Made by a program: the position numbers and the translations under genes. The notes under the pieces were generated by a model. That model saw only the letters and a program-made list of their open reading frames with translations. It ran no database searches and was not told the DNA's origin. 64,000 nt of DNA from Zygnema cylindricum (taxonomy: Eukaryota; Streptophyta; Zygnematophyceae; Zygnematales; Zygnemataceae): contig JBBHKE010002798.1 of the NCBI GenBank assembly GCA_037447655.1, forward strand, positions 17,249-81,248. Reading direction: 5' to 3'. Of the stretch, positions 9,737-21,133 are shown one piece after another (positions within the stretch are counted from its first letter, which is position 1; the number at the start of each line of letters is the position of its first letter).

Positions 9737-12700
9737 ATGATGACACCAGACAGTTTGATTAGATTCGAGTCATTAGTGGAAGGAAAACCGTTGAAAGTAA
9801 TGGTTGATTCAGGTGCCACACAAAATTTTATTTCACAAAAGCTTGTAGAGGAAAATAAAATTCCTACTGTCATAAGGGAAAAACCTTTACATGTTCAAGT
9901 GGCAAATGGTAATAAGTCCACATTAGACTTACAAACTGACACAATTGAAGTGGATATTCAGGGTCATAAAATGAAAGTTGTGTGTGAAATAATGAATTTA
10001 GGAAGTGAGGAACTAATTTTGGGAAAGCCTTGGTTAACAGAACATAATCCTCAAATTAATTGGGAAATTAACACCTTAAAAGTGAAGTCTGAAAACGGTT
10101 GGAAGGTTTTGCAAGCATTATCTCCTAAGAAATTGCATAGGAATCATATAAACAATATAACCAGATTAGGAGTGGAAGGTTTAATATCTGCTAAACAATT
10201 TAAAAAGCACTTAAAAGATAAAACAAATCATGCTTTCTTGTTGTTAGTAACTGAGGCAGTTACTGATGAAAGAGGGGGAGAAAACAATAACATTGATGTC
10301 ATCCCTAAATCAGACACCACTAAAACTTTTGAAAAACTAAAATATGATTTTGTAACTGACATTAATACATCTGATGTTGCTGTTAAAGATTTGATTTTTG
10401 AATTTCAAGATGTTTTTCCTAATGATTTACCCTCAGGAAGGCCACCTTCCCGAGATGTAGAACATGTTATTAACCTTGAACCTGGATGTAATCCTCCTGT
10501 CACAGGAATTTATAAGCACAGTTTCTTTGAGCAAGAGGAGTTAAAGAAACAGATCAAAGAACTCTTAGAGAAAGGACATATTCAGCCCAGCAAATCACCG
10601 TATGGAGCACCAGTTCTCTTTGTCAAAAAAAAGGACGGAACGTTGAGAATGTGTGTCGATTATCGTAGTCTGAACAAGATTACGGTGAAGGATAAGTATC
10701 CGTTACCTTTAATTTCTGATTTGATAGATCGTTTAAAAGGTGCTAAAGTATTTTCATTGATTGACCTGCGTAGTGGCTTTAATCAGGTGCCAATCAGAAT
10801 TGAGGATGTTGATAAAACTGCTTTCAGGACTAGGGTGGGTCATTTTGAATGGATAGTAATGCCATTCGGCTTAACGAATGCACCGCCTACTTACCAAAGA
10901 TTAATGAACCAAACTTTTTCTGATTACATAGATGAGTTTGTTCAGGTGTTTATTGATGATATTCTAATTTACAGTGAATCTAGAGAACAACATGTAATTC
11001 ATTTAAGAAAAGTGTTAGAAAGGTTAAAAGAAAGAAAATTATACGGAAAATTGTCAAAATCCAGCTTTCTTAAAAGTGAACAATTATTTTTGGGACATAT
11101 AGTTAGTGGGGAAGGTGTTAAAACAGATCCATCCAAAATCACTGCAATCCAAAGTTGGAAGCAACCTACTAATGTCACGGAAGTTAGATCATTTTTGGGA
11201 TTGGCCACTTACTACAGGAAATTTATAAAGAACTTCAGTATGATCGCTGCACCTTTGACGGATTTGCTTCGGGAAAAGGAGACGTTTGCGTGGGGAGCTG
11301 ATCAAGAGAGAGCATTCGAGGAACTAAAAGGGAAGTTGACCTCTGCTCCTACACTGGTGTATCCTGACCCTGCTGGGGAATTTGAAGTTCTGATTACTAC
11401 AGATGCATCTGACAAAGGTCTAGGTGCAGTCATAAGTCAAAAAGTCGGCAAACACTTTCATCCTATTGCTTTTGAGTCCAGAAAATTCAATGATGCTGAA
11501 AAGAACTATACAGCACAAGAAAAAGAATTACTTGCAATTGTACATGCATTGGTGAAATGGCGATGTTATTTGCATAATAAAGAATTTACAGTTCACTGTG
11601 ATAATAAAGCCCTTTCTTATTTGCAGAGATTAAGTGATGCACAGATTATGACTGGCAGACAGGTTAGGTGGATGCAAAAATTAGCATATTTCAAATTTAA
11701 TGTCAAACATATTCCTGGGAAGACAAATGTAGTTGCAGATCCTTTAAGTAGATGTTTTGAAATAAGTGTTATGGTTCAGGATGAATTGTTTTTAGATACT
11801 GTTAGAAATGGTTATGATAAAGATCCTTATTTTGCTGTGATTTGCAAAAATATTTCGGGAGGAAATTCTGACCCATTGAATGAGAGGCATGTCAAAAACT
11901 TTAGACTAGAGGCTGGTTTACTGTATTTGCAAATTGGGGATAGATTATGCATTCCTGAAGTCGGAGACTTAAGAAAACAAATTTTACGGGAAGCTCATGA
12001 GCATTTAGGACATCTAGGTCGAGATAAAACCCTTAGTCGGTTGCAAAGTAGATTGTTTTGGCCTGGGATGGCAAAAGAGGTGTCAAAACACGTAGAAAGT
12101 TGTGTCCCTTGCCAACAGAGTAAACCTAGTACCCAAAAACCTAAAGGTCTCTTAAAACCTTTGGATATTCCCGAAAGACCGTGGGAATCTGTCAGTATGG
12201 ATTTTATTGTTAGGTTGCCTGCTACATCTAAAAGGAATGACAGTATCATGGTCGTAGTCGATAGGTTCAGTAAAATGGCAATATTTATCCCTTGCAAAAC
12301 TACTCATTCAGTTGTAGATATTTCAAAGTTATATTTTGACAATGTGGTCAGACATCATGGAGTTCCCCTGTCTATAGTCAGTGATAGGGATTCTAAATTT
12401 ACATCTGCATTTTGGAAAGAATTGCAGCAAAATTTAGGTACTGAATTAAAAATGAGTACCTCTTACCATCCTCAGACAGATGGACAAACAGAAAGGATGA
12501 ATCGTACACTGGAAGAAATGCTTAGGACTATTTGCAGTGGAGTTCAAAACACATGGGAATCCAAACTGCCATTAATGGAATTTGCATACAATTCATGTAA
12601 ACATGCTAGTACAGGATTCTCACCATTTGAAGTTGCATACGGATACCAACCGAGAGAAGCATTAGACTTAATAACAGGGATCACACAAGAGAATAGGGGT

Positions 12701-13255
12701 TCAGGAACGGAATTTTGGGAATATATTCAAACAGTTTGGAGAACTGTCCGTGATGCATTAGTAGAGGCACAAAGGAGGCAAGAATTAAATGCTAACCGCA
12801 AACGGGGTGATTGGGTGTTACGCACAGGTGACAAGGTTTGGCTTTCTACAACTCATTACAGGTGCAAGATCGACGGACAATCGGATCCTACGGGGAAATT
12901 TGCTCCTAAGTTCATTGGACCATTTACTGTAATCGAGATGATATCGTCAGTTGCTGCCAAATTGCACTTTCCGGCGTCAACAAAAATTCATCCAGTGATA
13001 CACATTAGCCAATTGAAACCAGCGAATCTTCGACCAACCGAAGGAGAATTGGAATTGGATCCCTCAGTAATTATAGAACCTGAAGTACACAGATGGGTAA
13101 TAGATTGGGTTGGTCAACGGTTCAAGGTCGGAGATACTATATTCTGGCAAGTGCATTATCTAGGGAGGCCTGAGGATGAGTTGACTCTAGAGGATAAAAA
13201 TTCTGAATTTTTACAGAGGTATTGGAGAGACAATAATATAGAGGTCCCGTCTTGA
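9737..13255 (+). CDS. pol: Gypsy Pol polyprotein (PR-RT-RH-IN)
   Basis: 1,172 codons without interruption. Aspartic protease: VDSGAT near residue 24. Reverse transcriptase: [18 protein letters not shown] near 337, and the FIDD catalytic box near 404. RNase H: DASDKGLG near 555. Integrase: an HHCC zinc domain near 754-795 ([17 protein letters not shown]) and a DDE core with MDFIVRLP near 820, SDRDSKF near 882 and [10 protein letters not shown] near 918. The last 60 residues ([10 protein letters not shown]...[18 protein letters not shown]) look like a divergent chromodomain, which in chromoviruses steers integration to chromatin. All catalytic residues I can locate are kept, so the enzyme could be functional if translated. 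Confidence 0.95.
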   Translation: MMTPDSLIRFESLVEGKPLKVMVDSGATQNFISQKLVEENKIPTVIREKPLHVQVANGNKSTLDLQTDTIEVDIQGHKMKVVCEIMNLGSEELILGKPWLTEHNPQINWEINTLKVKSENGWKVLQALSPKKLHRNHINNITRLGVEGLISAKQFKKHLKDKTNHAFLLLVTEAVTDERGGENNNIDVIPKSDTTKTFEKLKYDFVTDINTSDVAVKDLIFEFQDVFPNDLPSGRPPSRDVEHVINLEPGCNPPVTGIYKHSFFEQEELKKQIKELLEKGHIQPSKSPYGAPVLFVKKKDGTLRMCVDYRSLNKITVKDKYPLPLISDLIDRLKGAKVFSLIDLRSGFNQVPIRIEDVDKTAFRTRVGHFEWIVMPFGLTNAPPTYQRLMNQTFSDYIDEFVQVFIDDILIYSESREQHVIHLRKVLERLKERKLYGKLSKSSFLKSEQLFLGHIVSGEGVKTDPSKITAIQSWKQPTNVTEVRSFLGLATYYRKFIKNFSMIAAPLTDLLREKETFAWGADQERAFEELKGKLTSAPTLVYPDPAGEFEVLITTDASDKGLGAVISQKVGKHFHPIAFESRKFNDAEKNYTAQEKELLAIVHALVKWRCYLHNKEFTVHCDNKALSYLQRLSDAQIMTGRQVRWMQKLAYFKFNVKHIPGKTNVVADPLSRCFEISVMVQDELFLDTVRNGYDKDPYFAVICKNISGGNSDPLNERHVKNFRLEAGLLYLQIGDRLCIPEVGDLRKQILREAHEHLGHLGRDKTLSRLQSRLFWPGMAKEVSKHVESCVPCQQSKPSTQKPKGLLKPLDIPERPWESVSMDFIVRLPATSKRNDSIMVVVDRFSKMAIFIPCKTTHSVVDISKLYFDNVVRHHGVPLSIVSDRDSKFTSAFWKELQQNLGTELKMSTSYHPQTDGQTERMNRTLEEMLRTICSGVQNTWESKLPLMEFAYNSCKHASTGFSPFEVAYGYQPREALDLITGITQENRGSGTEFWEYIQTVWRTVRDALVEAQRRQELNANRKRGDWVLRTGDKVWLSTTHYRCKIDGQSDPTGKFAPKFIGPFTVIEMISSVAAKLHFPASTKIHPVIHISQLKPANLRPTEGELELDPSVIIEPEVHRWVIDWVGQRFKVGDTIFWQVHYLGRPEDELTLEDKNSEFLQRYWRDNNIEVPS

Positions 13256-13289
13256 GAATTAAAAATGTTTTAACTGAGGGCAGTTAAAA

Positions 13290-13304
13290 ATAAGGAGGGG
13301 ATGA
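13290..13304 (+). promoter_or_regulatory. Gypsy polypurine tract
   Basis: A purine-rich run (AAGGAGGGGATGA) directly abuts the 3' LTR. It would be the RNase H-resistant primer for plus-strand DNA synthesis. Confidence 0.85.
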
Positions 13305-14274
13305 TGTAACAGTAATAGCGGATCGAACTAATTTATAAAAGGGTATTTAGGAGTTATGATTATAGATTATTAAATTTGGTAGACGTTCGCGAAAGAATCA
13401 CGCGATTTGGAGTTATATTTCAAAAGTTATAGCTATGGGTGCACTTAGGTGGCAGTGTGGGGTCTAAATAACAGGTGGGTATCATTGAAACGGGTTAAGG
13501 GTCAAAATTAGTACCGAAATTTCGCGTGAACGTTTCATAAAGTTCTAATGAAACGTTCAGTATGCATGGTACTTCGTTTCGTACAATTTTTAGTACGAAA
13601 CGTCACTTTCACTTAAGGGAATTTCGTAGGAAGTTTCACGTGCGAAATTTGTGACGCATGATCGTGCGAAGTCGCGTTTCGTTTGGCGCGCGCTTTTGCA
13701 CGTAAATGTTACGTAGTGAAACGTAGCGTTTGATTGGTTAATAAAGTGCTAAGTAGTTAGTAAGAGATTTCGCACGTTTTTGCATTGGTCAGTCCGAGTC
13801 CTTGCTGATCAATGATTGGCCCAGGTAAAAGCCTGTTCAAACGGAGCTTTGACTCTGGCCTGGCGAGTCCAGGGCGATGATGGATAAATGGAGAAGTGTA
13901 AGAGGAGAGTAGACATCTTTTCCTTTGGGAAAAGTTTGTGGAAATTCCGGCTGATCTTGGTCCTGAGCGATTAATACCAAATTGGAGAAAAGGCATTTTG
14001 CATTGAAATCTCTTACTAACTAAATAGTGTTTTAGTAGTTAAGAGATAGAATTATTAAGAGTGGAGAGTAGTGGAAAACACTTTAAAAAGAAGGGTTGAG
14101 CCATGAGGGCAGGAGACCAAGCTAATGTTATGTGGACAGAAGCTTCTTCTAATTTAAAGTTTATCCTTATGTGAGTGTTGTCAAATGTGGATGTGTGTTT
14201 TCCAATGTGTGGAATGTGTGGTTGGAATTGTTTGTAGTAATGGGATTTTTTGAGAGGTAGGAGATCTTGTTACA
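13305..14274 (+). repeat. Gypsy 3' LTR
   Basis: 970 bp, starting TGTAACAGTAATAGCGG and ending CTTGTTACA. It matches the 5' LTR along its length, including the TATAAAAG box and the GAAACG/CGTTTC array. Confidence 0.93.
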
Positions 14275-14720
14275 GACTGGTTGGGAATGGAATGTGGCAT
14301 TGGCAAACTACTCTATTTCGTGTCCACGTAGCTGGCATTGGCTTCTGAGAACTTGTAGCAGTCCACGTAATCGGGCAGCCCCGATCCGCTATTCCTTTCT
14401 TCCGAATGGTGGTCCAAGAACTGTCCGGTTGTGTCATTGCAAGCACGATCTGGTAGAATCCCAATATGACTGCGTATGACTATTCTATGATGAACATCAC
14501 AATATAACAGGTAATTGTCTACCAGTGATCTCGCAGACGACGTCTCTTCTAAAGAAAAATTGTTGCCGAATCTCCTAACCTTTTCACGGAAGCGGTTCAT
14601 AATGGATAACGCCGTTTGTTTTATCAAGGCTTGAAGGCCTTCCTGTGTCAAGTTATGCAACTGATTGCTCAACCGTATCTCCAATGCCTTTGTGTAGCGC
14701 TCACTCTTTAGCATGAAAAT
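14275..14720 (-). pseudogene. Copy A exon, portion upstream of gypsy insertion
   Basis: A minus-strand frame of 133 codons (14714-14313) containing SNQLHNLTQEGLQAL and SARSLVDNYLLYCDV. It aligns with copy B at 25667-25278. It ends in a TAG where copy B has TGG (CACGAAATAG versus CACGAAATGG), then would continue SSLPMPHSIPN up to the gypsy junction. The domain is unrecognised. Together with 6369-6491 it forms one exon cut by the retrotransposon. Confidence 0.6.
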
Positions 14721-15470
14721 TTTAACAAAGTCACAATGTATGAAGTATCAACATGTAACTGTATTGCCTGATAAATTAGCCATTCGAGGAAGGTACGAGT
14801 GTTGATCTCCAACCTTGGATCATTGTCATATAAGATTGGTAGCTCAGATCACGTGGGCCTTTCGCCGCCATCAACAAGATAGCTGAGTAACCAATGAAAG
14901 TCTTCTTTAGCAAGATGGTTACATAGCTTGACAAAGGCTAAAGATGACTGGTGAAACAGGTTCAACATTTCTTGATGAAAAAATTGATGGCTTGAGGGAC
15001 TAATTTCACATCGTCTAAACCTTTTGCATAATCTGCAAAAACATATGCAGTTCACCTTAAATCAGCAATAGCGAGGAATGGTTCGTACAACTACGTAGCA
15101 AAACTTCAAATGTTCCATTGACATTTTTCAAACAAATCCAGAAAGAAACAATATGTATGTATACACAGATAAAACAGAGGAGCATTAAAACATTTAATTC
15201 CAAAAGTGAAGCACAATGCGAAGTACCTGTCTAGAAAACTCCAACAACGGTAGAGATTAAACCATCGCAACTCAAAAAATGGGTTTTTTTCCAAGTCAAA
15301 AGCCGAGAAAAACTGAACCTGCCAGACTGTGGATTCTAGCCAAATATAAGAGAAACACGTGTTGGACTCCTCATTCATGAGTCCTATTTGGCCGTAAGAC
15401 GGTTGATGCATGAGATAATGAACGAGCATACTGTCGTGACTCACCAACGAGGGGCTAATTTCTCACCTAC
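14721..15470 (-). pseudogene. Copy A upstream exons and introns
   Basis: Aligns along its length with copy B 25690-26480. A coding-like block at about 15000-14760 (SLAFVKLCNHLAKEDFHWLLSYL) corresponds to the copy B block SLAFVKLGNHLVKEDFNWLLSYP but has acquired stops. The region at 15447-15106 is largely intron. A donor AG|GTGAGA near 15463 closes the first recognisable exon. Confidence 0.5.
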
Positions 15471-15690
15471 GATGACATTTTGACATGCCGAGACCTCCAC
15501 GGGACAAGTTTCATCTAGATACTCTAGGACACGAAATGAGTTCTCTAGGAGGGGATCTCCTTGGAGAGAGTAGCTTTCGCATGGGAGAATGGTAATGCAT
15601 CTGAAGCGCCTTTCCGCAGCCTGCTGATGCTCGGACGCGTGCGACACTCGCCGTCTATTCGTTTGTTCAAGAGGAGAGTTTCAGCCACTC
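15463..15690 (-). pseudogene. Copy A first recognisable exon
   Basis: Encodes, in minus sense, LLENSFRVLEYLDETCPVEV and ends at a GTGAGA donor. Copy B has VLENAFLVLEDADNPRPMEV ending at GTAAGA. Upstream of this block the two copies need different frames, so an indel separates them. No known domain is recognised. Confidence 0.45.
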
Positions 15691-15982
15691 GGCTTCACCT
15701 CCCTGGATCTATGAAACCAAGAGCCAGTGACGACATCCATTGTGAGAGGAAGGCAACCGAATGGAGAATGACAGCGAGAGCTAAACAATGGGACAAGGGA
15801 CACAAAACGTGAGAACCAGAACGGAAGAGACAAAGAGGCAAAGTCATCTGAGATTAGCGAAAGCAATAACGACCAACCAACATCTAGCAACTTTGTCGTA
15901 CTTGTTTGTAGGTGTCAGATGAAATGCCTTTTTCTTTCCTCTTCTGTCTTTCTTGATTGCTGTTGTCTGTCCTTTGTCTATA
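15691..15982. other. Spacer, no gene seen
   Basis: Possibly the old promoter side of copy A. No TATA box, repeat or ORF is supported. Confidence 0.35.
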
Positions 15983-16345
15983 ATATAGTTCAAAAGTAGA
16001 CGTTTTTATGGTAGGCCTTTGGTAGACGCACAAAACTTGGCACAAAACTCGCGCAGAGTAGGCATACTGTATGTGTGTGTGTTGTGCACACTCTTGTACG
16101 AACGTACGAATCTGACGTATGATCATAGTACAGCGCACGCCGCCGGACGAAATTTTTAGCGAATTGACACGGCGGAGGATGACATTCCGCGAGAAAGAAA
16201 ACACGGAAAAAATAAAAAAACGCGGACGTAAGTCTTATCGTAAGTTGTGTTATGGGCTTTTCATGTGATCTTATTACATCGCTACTTAGATCAGCGACCG
16301 TCCGATCATCCAAATCTGACGGTTTAAAAAAAATACTTCAAAACT
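15983..16345. mobile_element. hAT-type MITE, 5' portion (partial)
   Basis: Begins with TATAGTTCAAAAGTAG and then follows the complete element at 30174-30670 for over 300 bp (shared: ACAAAACTTGGCACAAAACTC, GTGCACACTCTTGTACGAACG, ATGGGCTTTTCATGTGATCTT, GATCAGCGACCGTCCGATC, AAATCTGACGGTTTA). The 3' terminal repeat is missing, so this copy is truncated. It also carries an extra AT-rich segment of about 50 bp that the other copy lacks. Confidence 0.75.
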
Positions 16346-16740
16346 CACAGAAAAAAAAAATTTATAGTGAGAAGTATGAAAATTGTTAGAAACAAGTCCA
16401 TTATAAAAGGTTGTTCTATGTTTGAAACGGGTGATGTGGCAATAGGCTGCAGTAAACTTAGGTTACAAACGTATACACTGAAGGCGGCTGGCAAGTTTGA
16501 CTGTAGACAAGGACGCCTGGAGGAAGGGTCTCAAAGAGAAGGTCAGACTGGGGCCATGGATATTGGGGTTCATAACCGTGGGTACAGCGATTATACATTC
16601 ACGTACAAATGGTACATTCTTGGCCATTTGTACAAATGTAAATTTTGCAATGGTTTTCGTGGCCGTTGGTACGACAACAACCCTAAAAACGTTCAGATTG
16701 TACATTACCGTGATGCTACTACATATTTTCATCGGCGCAT
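16346..16740. other. Spacer, no gene seen
   Basis: An open frame crosses this stretch and the duplication that follows, but it shows no domain and ends inside repeat DNA. I do not call it a gene. Confidence 0.4.
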
Positions 16741-17003
16741 GCCCGTACACATACGCAGCTGCGATTTTGTCCATTTCGAAATGATGATTATTCCCGGGCG
16801 GCTCAGCAGGACCCGAGTGGTACCAATCGCATTCGAACAACACATTCACTGCCACGACCTGATGGAAGGTCGCCCGTACACATACGCAGCTGCAATTTTG
16901 TCCATTTGGAAATGATGATTATTCCCGGGCGGCTCAGCAGGACCCTACGTGGTACCAATCGCAATCGAACACCACATTCACTGGCACGACCTGATGGAAG
17001 GGT
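16741..17003. repeat. 131-bp tandem duplication
   Basis: Two copies start at GCCCGTACACATACGCAGCTG (16741 and 16872). Each includes a CCCGGGCGGCTCAGCAGGACC block and ends with CACGACCTGATGGAAGG. Divergence is a few percent. A third partial echo (CGTACAATTACTGGGAACGCCTGATTGAAGG) follows at about 17030, so the unit may once have been longer. Confidence 0.85.
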
Positions 17004-17474
17004 GTTACAATTATTACTGCCAGTAAACGTGATCGTACAATTACTGGGAACGCCTGATTGAAGGTTACCCTTAGTAGCGATACACGGTGTACTTTCATGA
17101 TTATCGTGAGAAAACCTCACTTCATTATTTGTTTGTTTTGTTTTGTTTTGTTTTGTTTTAGTATCTGTTGGCTCTTGTAGTCTTTAAATGTTCTATTTCT
17201 TTTTGTTCTATTATTTTTTTTTTCGGTTTTCCACTTTTTGTACTCAGATGGTTTTGCCATAGCAATTTTTGCAATAAAGACTTGTTTCTTTTTACCCCCT
17301 TTGTACTTTGATGGTTTTTCCATCGCACATTATGTAATAAAGTTTACAGAAAACCTCCTGGTGAAATACTATGGACTTCTACTGGAGGCATCTGTTCCTC
17401 CTGCGCTGATCTTCCGAATGCTTCTGCTTGTTGAGGAGCTTTTTTCTCGATTCTGTGTACTCATTTTGAATTAG
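17004..17474. other. Upstream region of the 323-aa ORF
   Basis: Contains a fold-back MITE terminus (17070-17095), a (TTTTG)n run near 17130-17160, a T-tract near 17213, and two imperfect repeats of GTACTY.GATGG..CCAT..(A)ATAAAG at 17240-17280 and 17302-17342. TTTTGAATTAG just before the ORF could be a splice acceptor, which would place a 5' exon upstream. Confidence 0.5.
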
Positions 17475-17480
17475 GTGCCT

Positions 17481-18452
17481 ATGGCGACCTTTTTAGTTGC
17501 CCTTCTGACGGAAGTCGCTGGTACACTCGTCCTTAAAACGATCGTTGCAGTTGTAAAAGGGACAAAGAAATCGGTGTCCAAATATATGAAAAGAGAATCA
17601 TGGTCGATTGAAGTGAAACACAAAAAAGGAGACGACAAGCAAAAATGTATGTTCGAGATTAAACTTGAGAATAACAAATTGTCCATTCACAAGGTTCCAT
17701 ACAGAAAACTGCAACCTTTGATATCAAAGTTATCAAATGTCGGTTGGGAATGGCATAACAATTTATTTCGTCTCCAATGGTGCGAAAGTGAGAGCTCTGC
17801 TTTCATGGATCAGTTGGAGAGGACGGGCTTGGTGGAGGGAAATGTAGCAAATAAGTGCGTCATCATGCGTCTCAAGGATCTGATAGGTCTCATGGCCTGC
17901 TCTCTTGATTTCTTCTGGGAAGGTCTGGTAGCTGAACAAGATTTTAATAGCAGCAGAGCCCTTATGGAATTGAAATGCAGGCAGTATTTGCTGGAAAATG
18001 TGTATGATGGGGAAGTGACGATGAAATTTCCAAGTAAGCTTGCCAGATTTATGGACCTGTCTGTCAATGTGGTGTGTTGTCAGGCTGGGGAAAGGAATAG
18101 CACAGATGCTGGCTTGCAGGAGGAGGTACCGAAGGTTCCAAACAGGGATCCGGGACCAAGTTCGGAATCTTATTGGGAAGATTCTGTAATATTCGAAGGG
18201 GAAGAGGTACCGAAAGTTCCAAACAGGGATCAGGGACCAAGTCCGGAATCTTATTGGGAAGGTTCTGTAATATTCGAAGGGGAAACAACAACAGGGAGTT
18301 ATCTGCTGGATTTATTAGAATTGTCGGCTGAGGAGCCATGCCAAGAGGAAAATCCTAGAATGAGAGAGGGAGAAGGAACGTCAACGGGGCCAAAAACTGG
18401 ATGTGTTCTGCTGGATATGTTTGAGCCAAGAAACGAGGAAAGAGGTCGTTGA
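17481..18452 (+). CDS. Unrecognised 323-aa protein with 27-aa repeat
   Basis: ATG at 17481 is the first methionine after an in-frame TAG at 17472. The N-terminus has a hydrophobic stretch (FLVALLTEVAGTLVLKTIVAVV, about residues 4-25) followed by lysines, which suggests a membrane anchor or signal. Residues about 30-200 form a globular-looking region with several Trp and Cys (VGWEWHNNLFRLQW). An 81-bp direct repeat then encodes two 27-residue units around EVPKVPNRD.GPS.ESYWE (18123-18203, 18204-18284), followed by a Glu-rich tail. After the stop, coding-like sequence continues in another frame to about 18560 (VVEKKGSPESPNVQVFYDEE), so a recent frameshift or a further exon is possible. I do not recognise the family. 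In-frame repeat spacing and long openness favour a real gene. Confidence 0.6.
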   Translation: MATFLVALLTEVAGTLVLKTIVAVVKGTKKSVSKYMKRESWSIEVKHKKGDDKQKCMFEIKLENNKLSIHKVPYRKLQPLISKLSNVGWEWHNNLFRLQWCESESSAFMDQLERTGLVEGNVANKCVIMRLKDLIGLMACSLDFFWEGLVAEQDFNSSRALMELKCRQYLLENVYDGEVTMKFPSKLARFMDLSVNVVCCQAGERNSTDAGLQEEVPKVPNRDPGPSSESYWEDSVIFEGEEVPKVPNRDQGPSPESYWEGSVIFEGETTTGSYLLDLLELSAEEPCQEENPRMREGEGTSTGPKTGCVLLDMFEPRNEERGR

Positions 18453-19060
18453 AAAGAAAGGTTCACCTGAAAGCCCAAATGTTCAGGTATTCTATGACGA
18501 GGAAAAGAAGAAATTGTCTGTTGGAGTGACGACAAATAAGTTTTTTTTTCTGGCTCCTACATGAAAATGGAAAACTTTCTTTAATAAGGTGGAAATAGAG
18601 GTCATGCATGGTCCAGACTTCCATGATTAGTCTGTTCCTATCATTATCTGCGCACAGTAATAATGTATCAATTTGCAGAACTGGTGGAAGCGTTAGCCAG
18701 AGGTGACGATGCATAGTTATCTGCAGTGGAGAGCTTCTTAGTCTTTCGGCTCTTGCAATGCCATCCATTCGCTCCAGTTTGATGGCTGAAGTGAGTGAAG
18801 ATCTCATGGTATAGAAATGCAACAAAAGATTGTACTGCAAATCGGGGTTTGTCCAAATGAGAAGGTCGAAAGAAATTGCAGGCAATGGATAAGGTTATGT
18901 CCAATGAAAGTTGTGTCAATGAGAGTCAGAGCAATGAGAGTCAATGAGTTCAGGAACAGGTTGTGGAAAGGAGTAATGGGCAAATGCCTGATATGGCTGG
19001 AGGAGCAGATGACTTGCAGGCTTGGATGGAGGATTTGATTTTCAGCTGTTGCGAGACGGA
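18453..19060 (+). other. Possible further exons of the 323-aa gene
   Basis: A TTTGCAG acceptor-like site near 18680 precedes ELVEALARGDDA, and a stretch near 18955-19060 reads QVVERSNGQMPDMAGGADDLQAW to a stop. Both are interrupted by stops elsewhere. I cannot connect them in one frame, so this may be a decayed 3' end. Confidence 0.3.
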
Positions 19061-21130
19061 AGTAAAGTGATGCTTTCGAGAATGAGATGAAGGCCAATTA
19101 GACTATCTTTGGCGAAGCACTTGTAGAAATTTGGTCCACTTCTACACGATTTCAAAAAAAGATTTCGAGTATCAGAAATAATTATTTATGTATGAGAATT
19201 CTATAGTGGATTTGTACTTGGAGATATTTGGAAGAAGTGCGCTTTGCATGAAAATCCAAGACTTGTTTGATCTGATGTATTAGTCCCTGCCAACGGACTT
19301 TATTGACTGGTGACTGAACTAGATTACAATAGGTGTGGGCCAATAGAATTAAAAATGCAGCAAATAATTGAGGTATGGTCACGATTCTGGAGCGGCAACA
19401 ATGCGGTACGTGAAGGAGATGGTAGAGTGGATAAATAGACTAGTTTATACTTAGTTTTGTATTTTTTGAACACTGTAGAGAAGGAATGTTGGCATGAAAG
19501 GCCACAGTTGTGAAAGCAGTTATTGTGGAGGTTAGGTAGATTTAACCTTTCTTGCAATTCATGATCGACGTTAGGAAGGTATCATAATAATTCGGCTTTG
19601 TAAGGGATGTATACTTTCTGGTTGCAAATAATCTGTCACATATATATTGGAGTTAGATTAGGCAATTTCATTGCTTGCTTTAATACTTTTGGGGTTACGA
19701 AATGCAGTAAAAAGGTTGTTGGCATCACAGCTCAAATGTTTGCCCATTCTGAAATTTTAGTCATAGCCGTATATACTGTGGATCACTACCAATTTCGAAT
19801 TGTTTAAGCTTTTCTGGTTGTACTCGCTGGTAAATGGATGGCTAAATTGTAATGTGACACACTGTCACCACCTGTCACAGATTCTTAAATTCGACGCTGG
19901 TTACTTAAAGTACAGAATTTACACCATTGGTATTCTTTGAGACTTGCTAAAATCAAAAGCTACCAACGTCTAAGAAATTGTCAGACTACAGCTGACTAAT
20001 ATTGTGGACATTTTTGAGAAACAATCCCAGCTTTTCCGCAAGTAGGTTTCTGCACTGTATTAGAGGAATTAACCAGATAACAGCACATTTCCCATTTAGA
20101 GAACTTAATCCGTATGGGACGCATAGGTAGATTATGGAAGGTTAGAAGAAACGTACCCCAACTGCTCAGCTGTTGGAGACACCTGCATCTGTAGAATTTG
20201 ATTCATTTTAATTGGGATGGTTTAGTGAACCTTATATTTATGAATATTTAGTAAATGCATGGTAGGAATACTAAGTGTGTACAGTTATTGATGATGGAGG
20301 ATCGCTGTGAGTCAATGATGATTCTTTTCACATGTTAAAGAAGAGAATCTCGCTTCATAGTTTTGGTTAACGTAAGGAGGGTAATACACCGCCCTTCGTT
20401 ATGTGCTACTTTTATACAAGACATAGAACTGCAAAGACAGGACACTATACGACCAATTAGAAAACTCCGTTTTCCGAATGATGATTTTGCAGGCGGTTAT
20501 TCATGTACTTTATCTTGACAAGCCTGGAAAAACAAGGAGCCCTAATTCAAACTCTATAAGGAGCTTTATGCCACTTGAAAAGTTGTGGCGCGTATTCCTA
20601 AAAGTTATACTTAATTCATTCTGGGAAGAAAAAGTGGAACTCTTGGAAACATGGAGTGCTGCCATATGTTGTATTGTACTTTTCATTTCTTGTACTGTAT
20701 TTGAATTGAAACGGGAAAGTAAATCTTCATTTAAAAGCCTTATGAACGGAGCGAAAGGTTATACCAACCATTAGCTCAAATACTTGAACAACAAAGAAAT
20801 CGGGTAGCTGAAAAAAACAAAAAATGCAAACCAAACCTTTCAAAACCAGGATTCAAATGTAACTTTAGAAAATATCCTGCGGTTTTTTCTGACTTTGTTT
20901 AGATTCCGGCTACTGGTGACATCTCTCTTTTCAGGTGTTTCCGTACAAGAAGTGTTTTTTTCAAAATGTTCTCAGTTCGATTTGTGTATCTTGTACTTAA
21001 ACTGAGTATTTGTACCTTTTCATGTCACACTATTTGAGGCACATGTCGAAGAGTTCTTTACGGAAATTATTTCAATTACTAAACAGTCCTCTTATCTCTC
21101 CAAATCGGGGGAATACACTTGCGGCCTACG
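19061..21130. other. AT-rich region without supported gene
   Basis: No domain-bearing ORF. The longest candidate (20478-20774, plus, 98 codons) has a hydrophobic segment AAICCIVLFISCTVF but no family resemblance and no repeat or splice support. I leave it uncalled. Confidence 0.4.
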
Positions 21131-21133
21131 AAG

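Larger units (their letters stand above)
6492..14274 (+). mobile_element. Complete Ty3/gypsy LTR retrotransposon
   Basis: A 7,783-bp element bounded by TGTAACA...TGTTACA, with flanking GACTC (6487-6491) and GACTG (14275-14279), a 5-bp target-site duplication with one mismatch. Two LTRs of 971 and 970 bp differ at roughly 30 positions by eye (about 3%), so the insertion is not brand new. Internal order is PBS, gag, protease, RT, RNase H, integrase, PPT, which is Ty3/gypsy order. It sits in the same transcriptional sense as the window and antisense to the host gene it interrupts. The pol frame is intact, but the gag-pol junction is shifted in frame, so autonomy is uncertain. Confidence 0.95.

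Noticed and set aside
16367-16915. 182-codon plus-strand ORF
   Set aside because: Runs into a 131-bp tandem duplication whose length is not a multiple of three; no domain.
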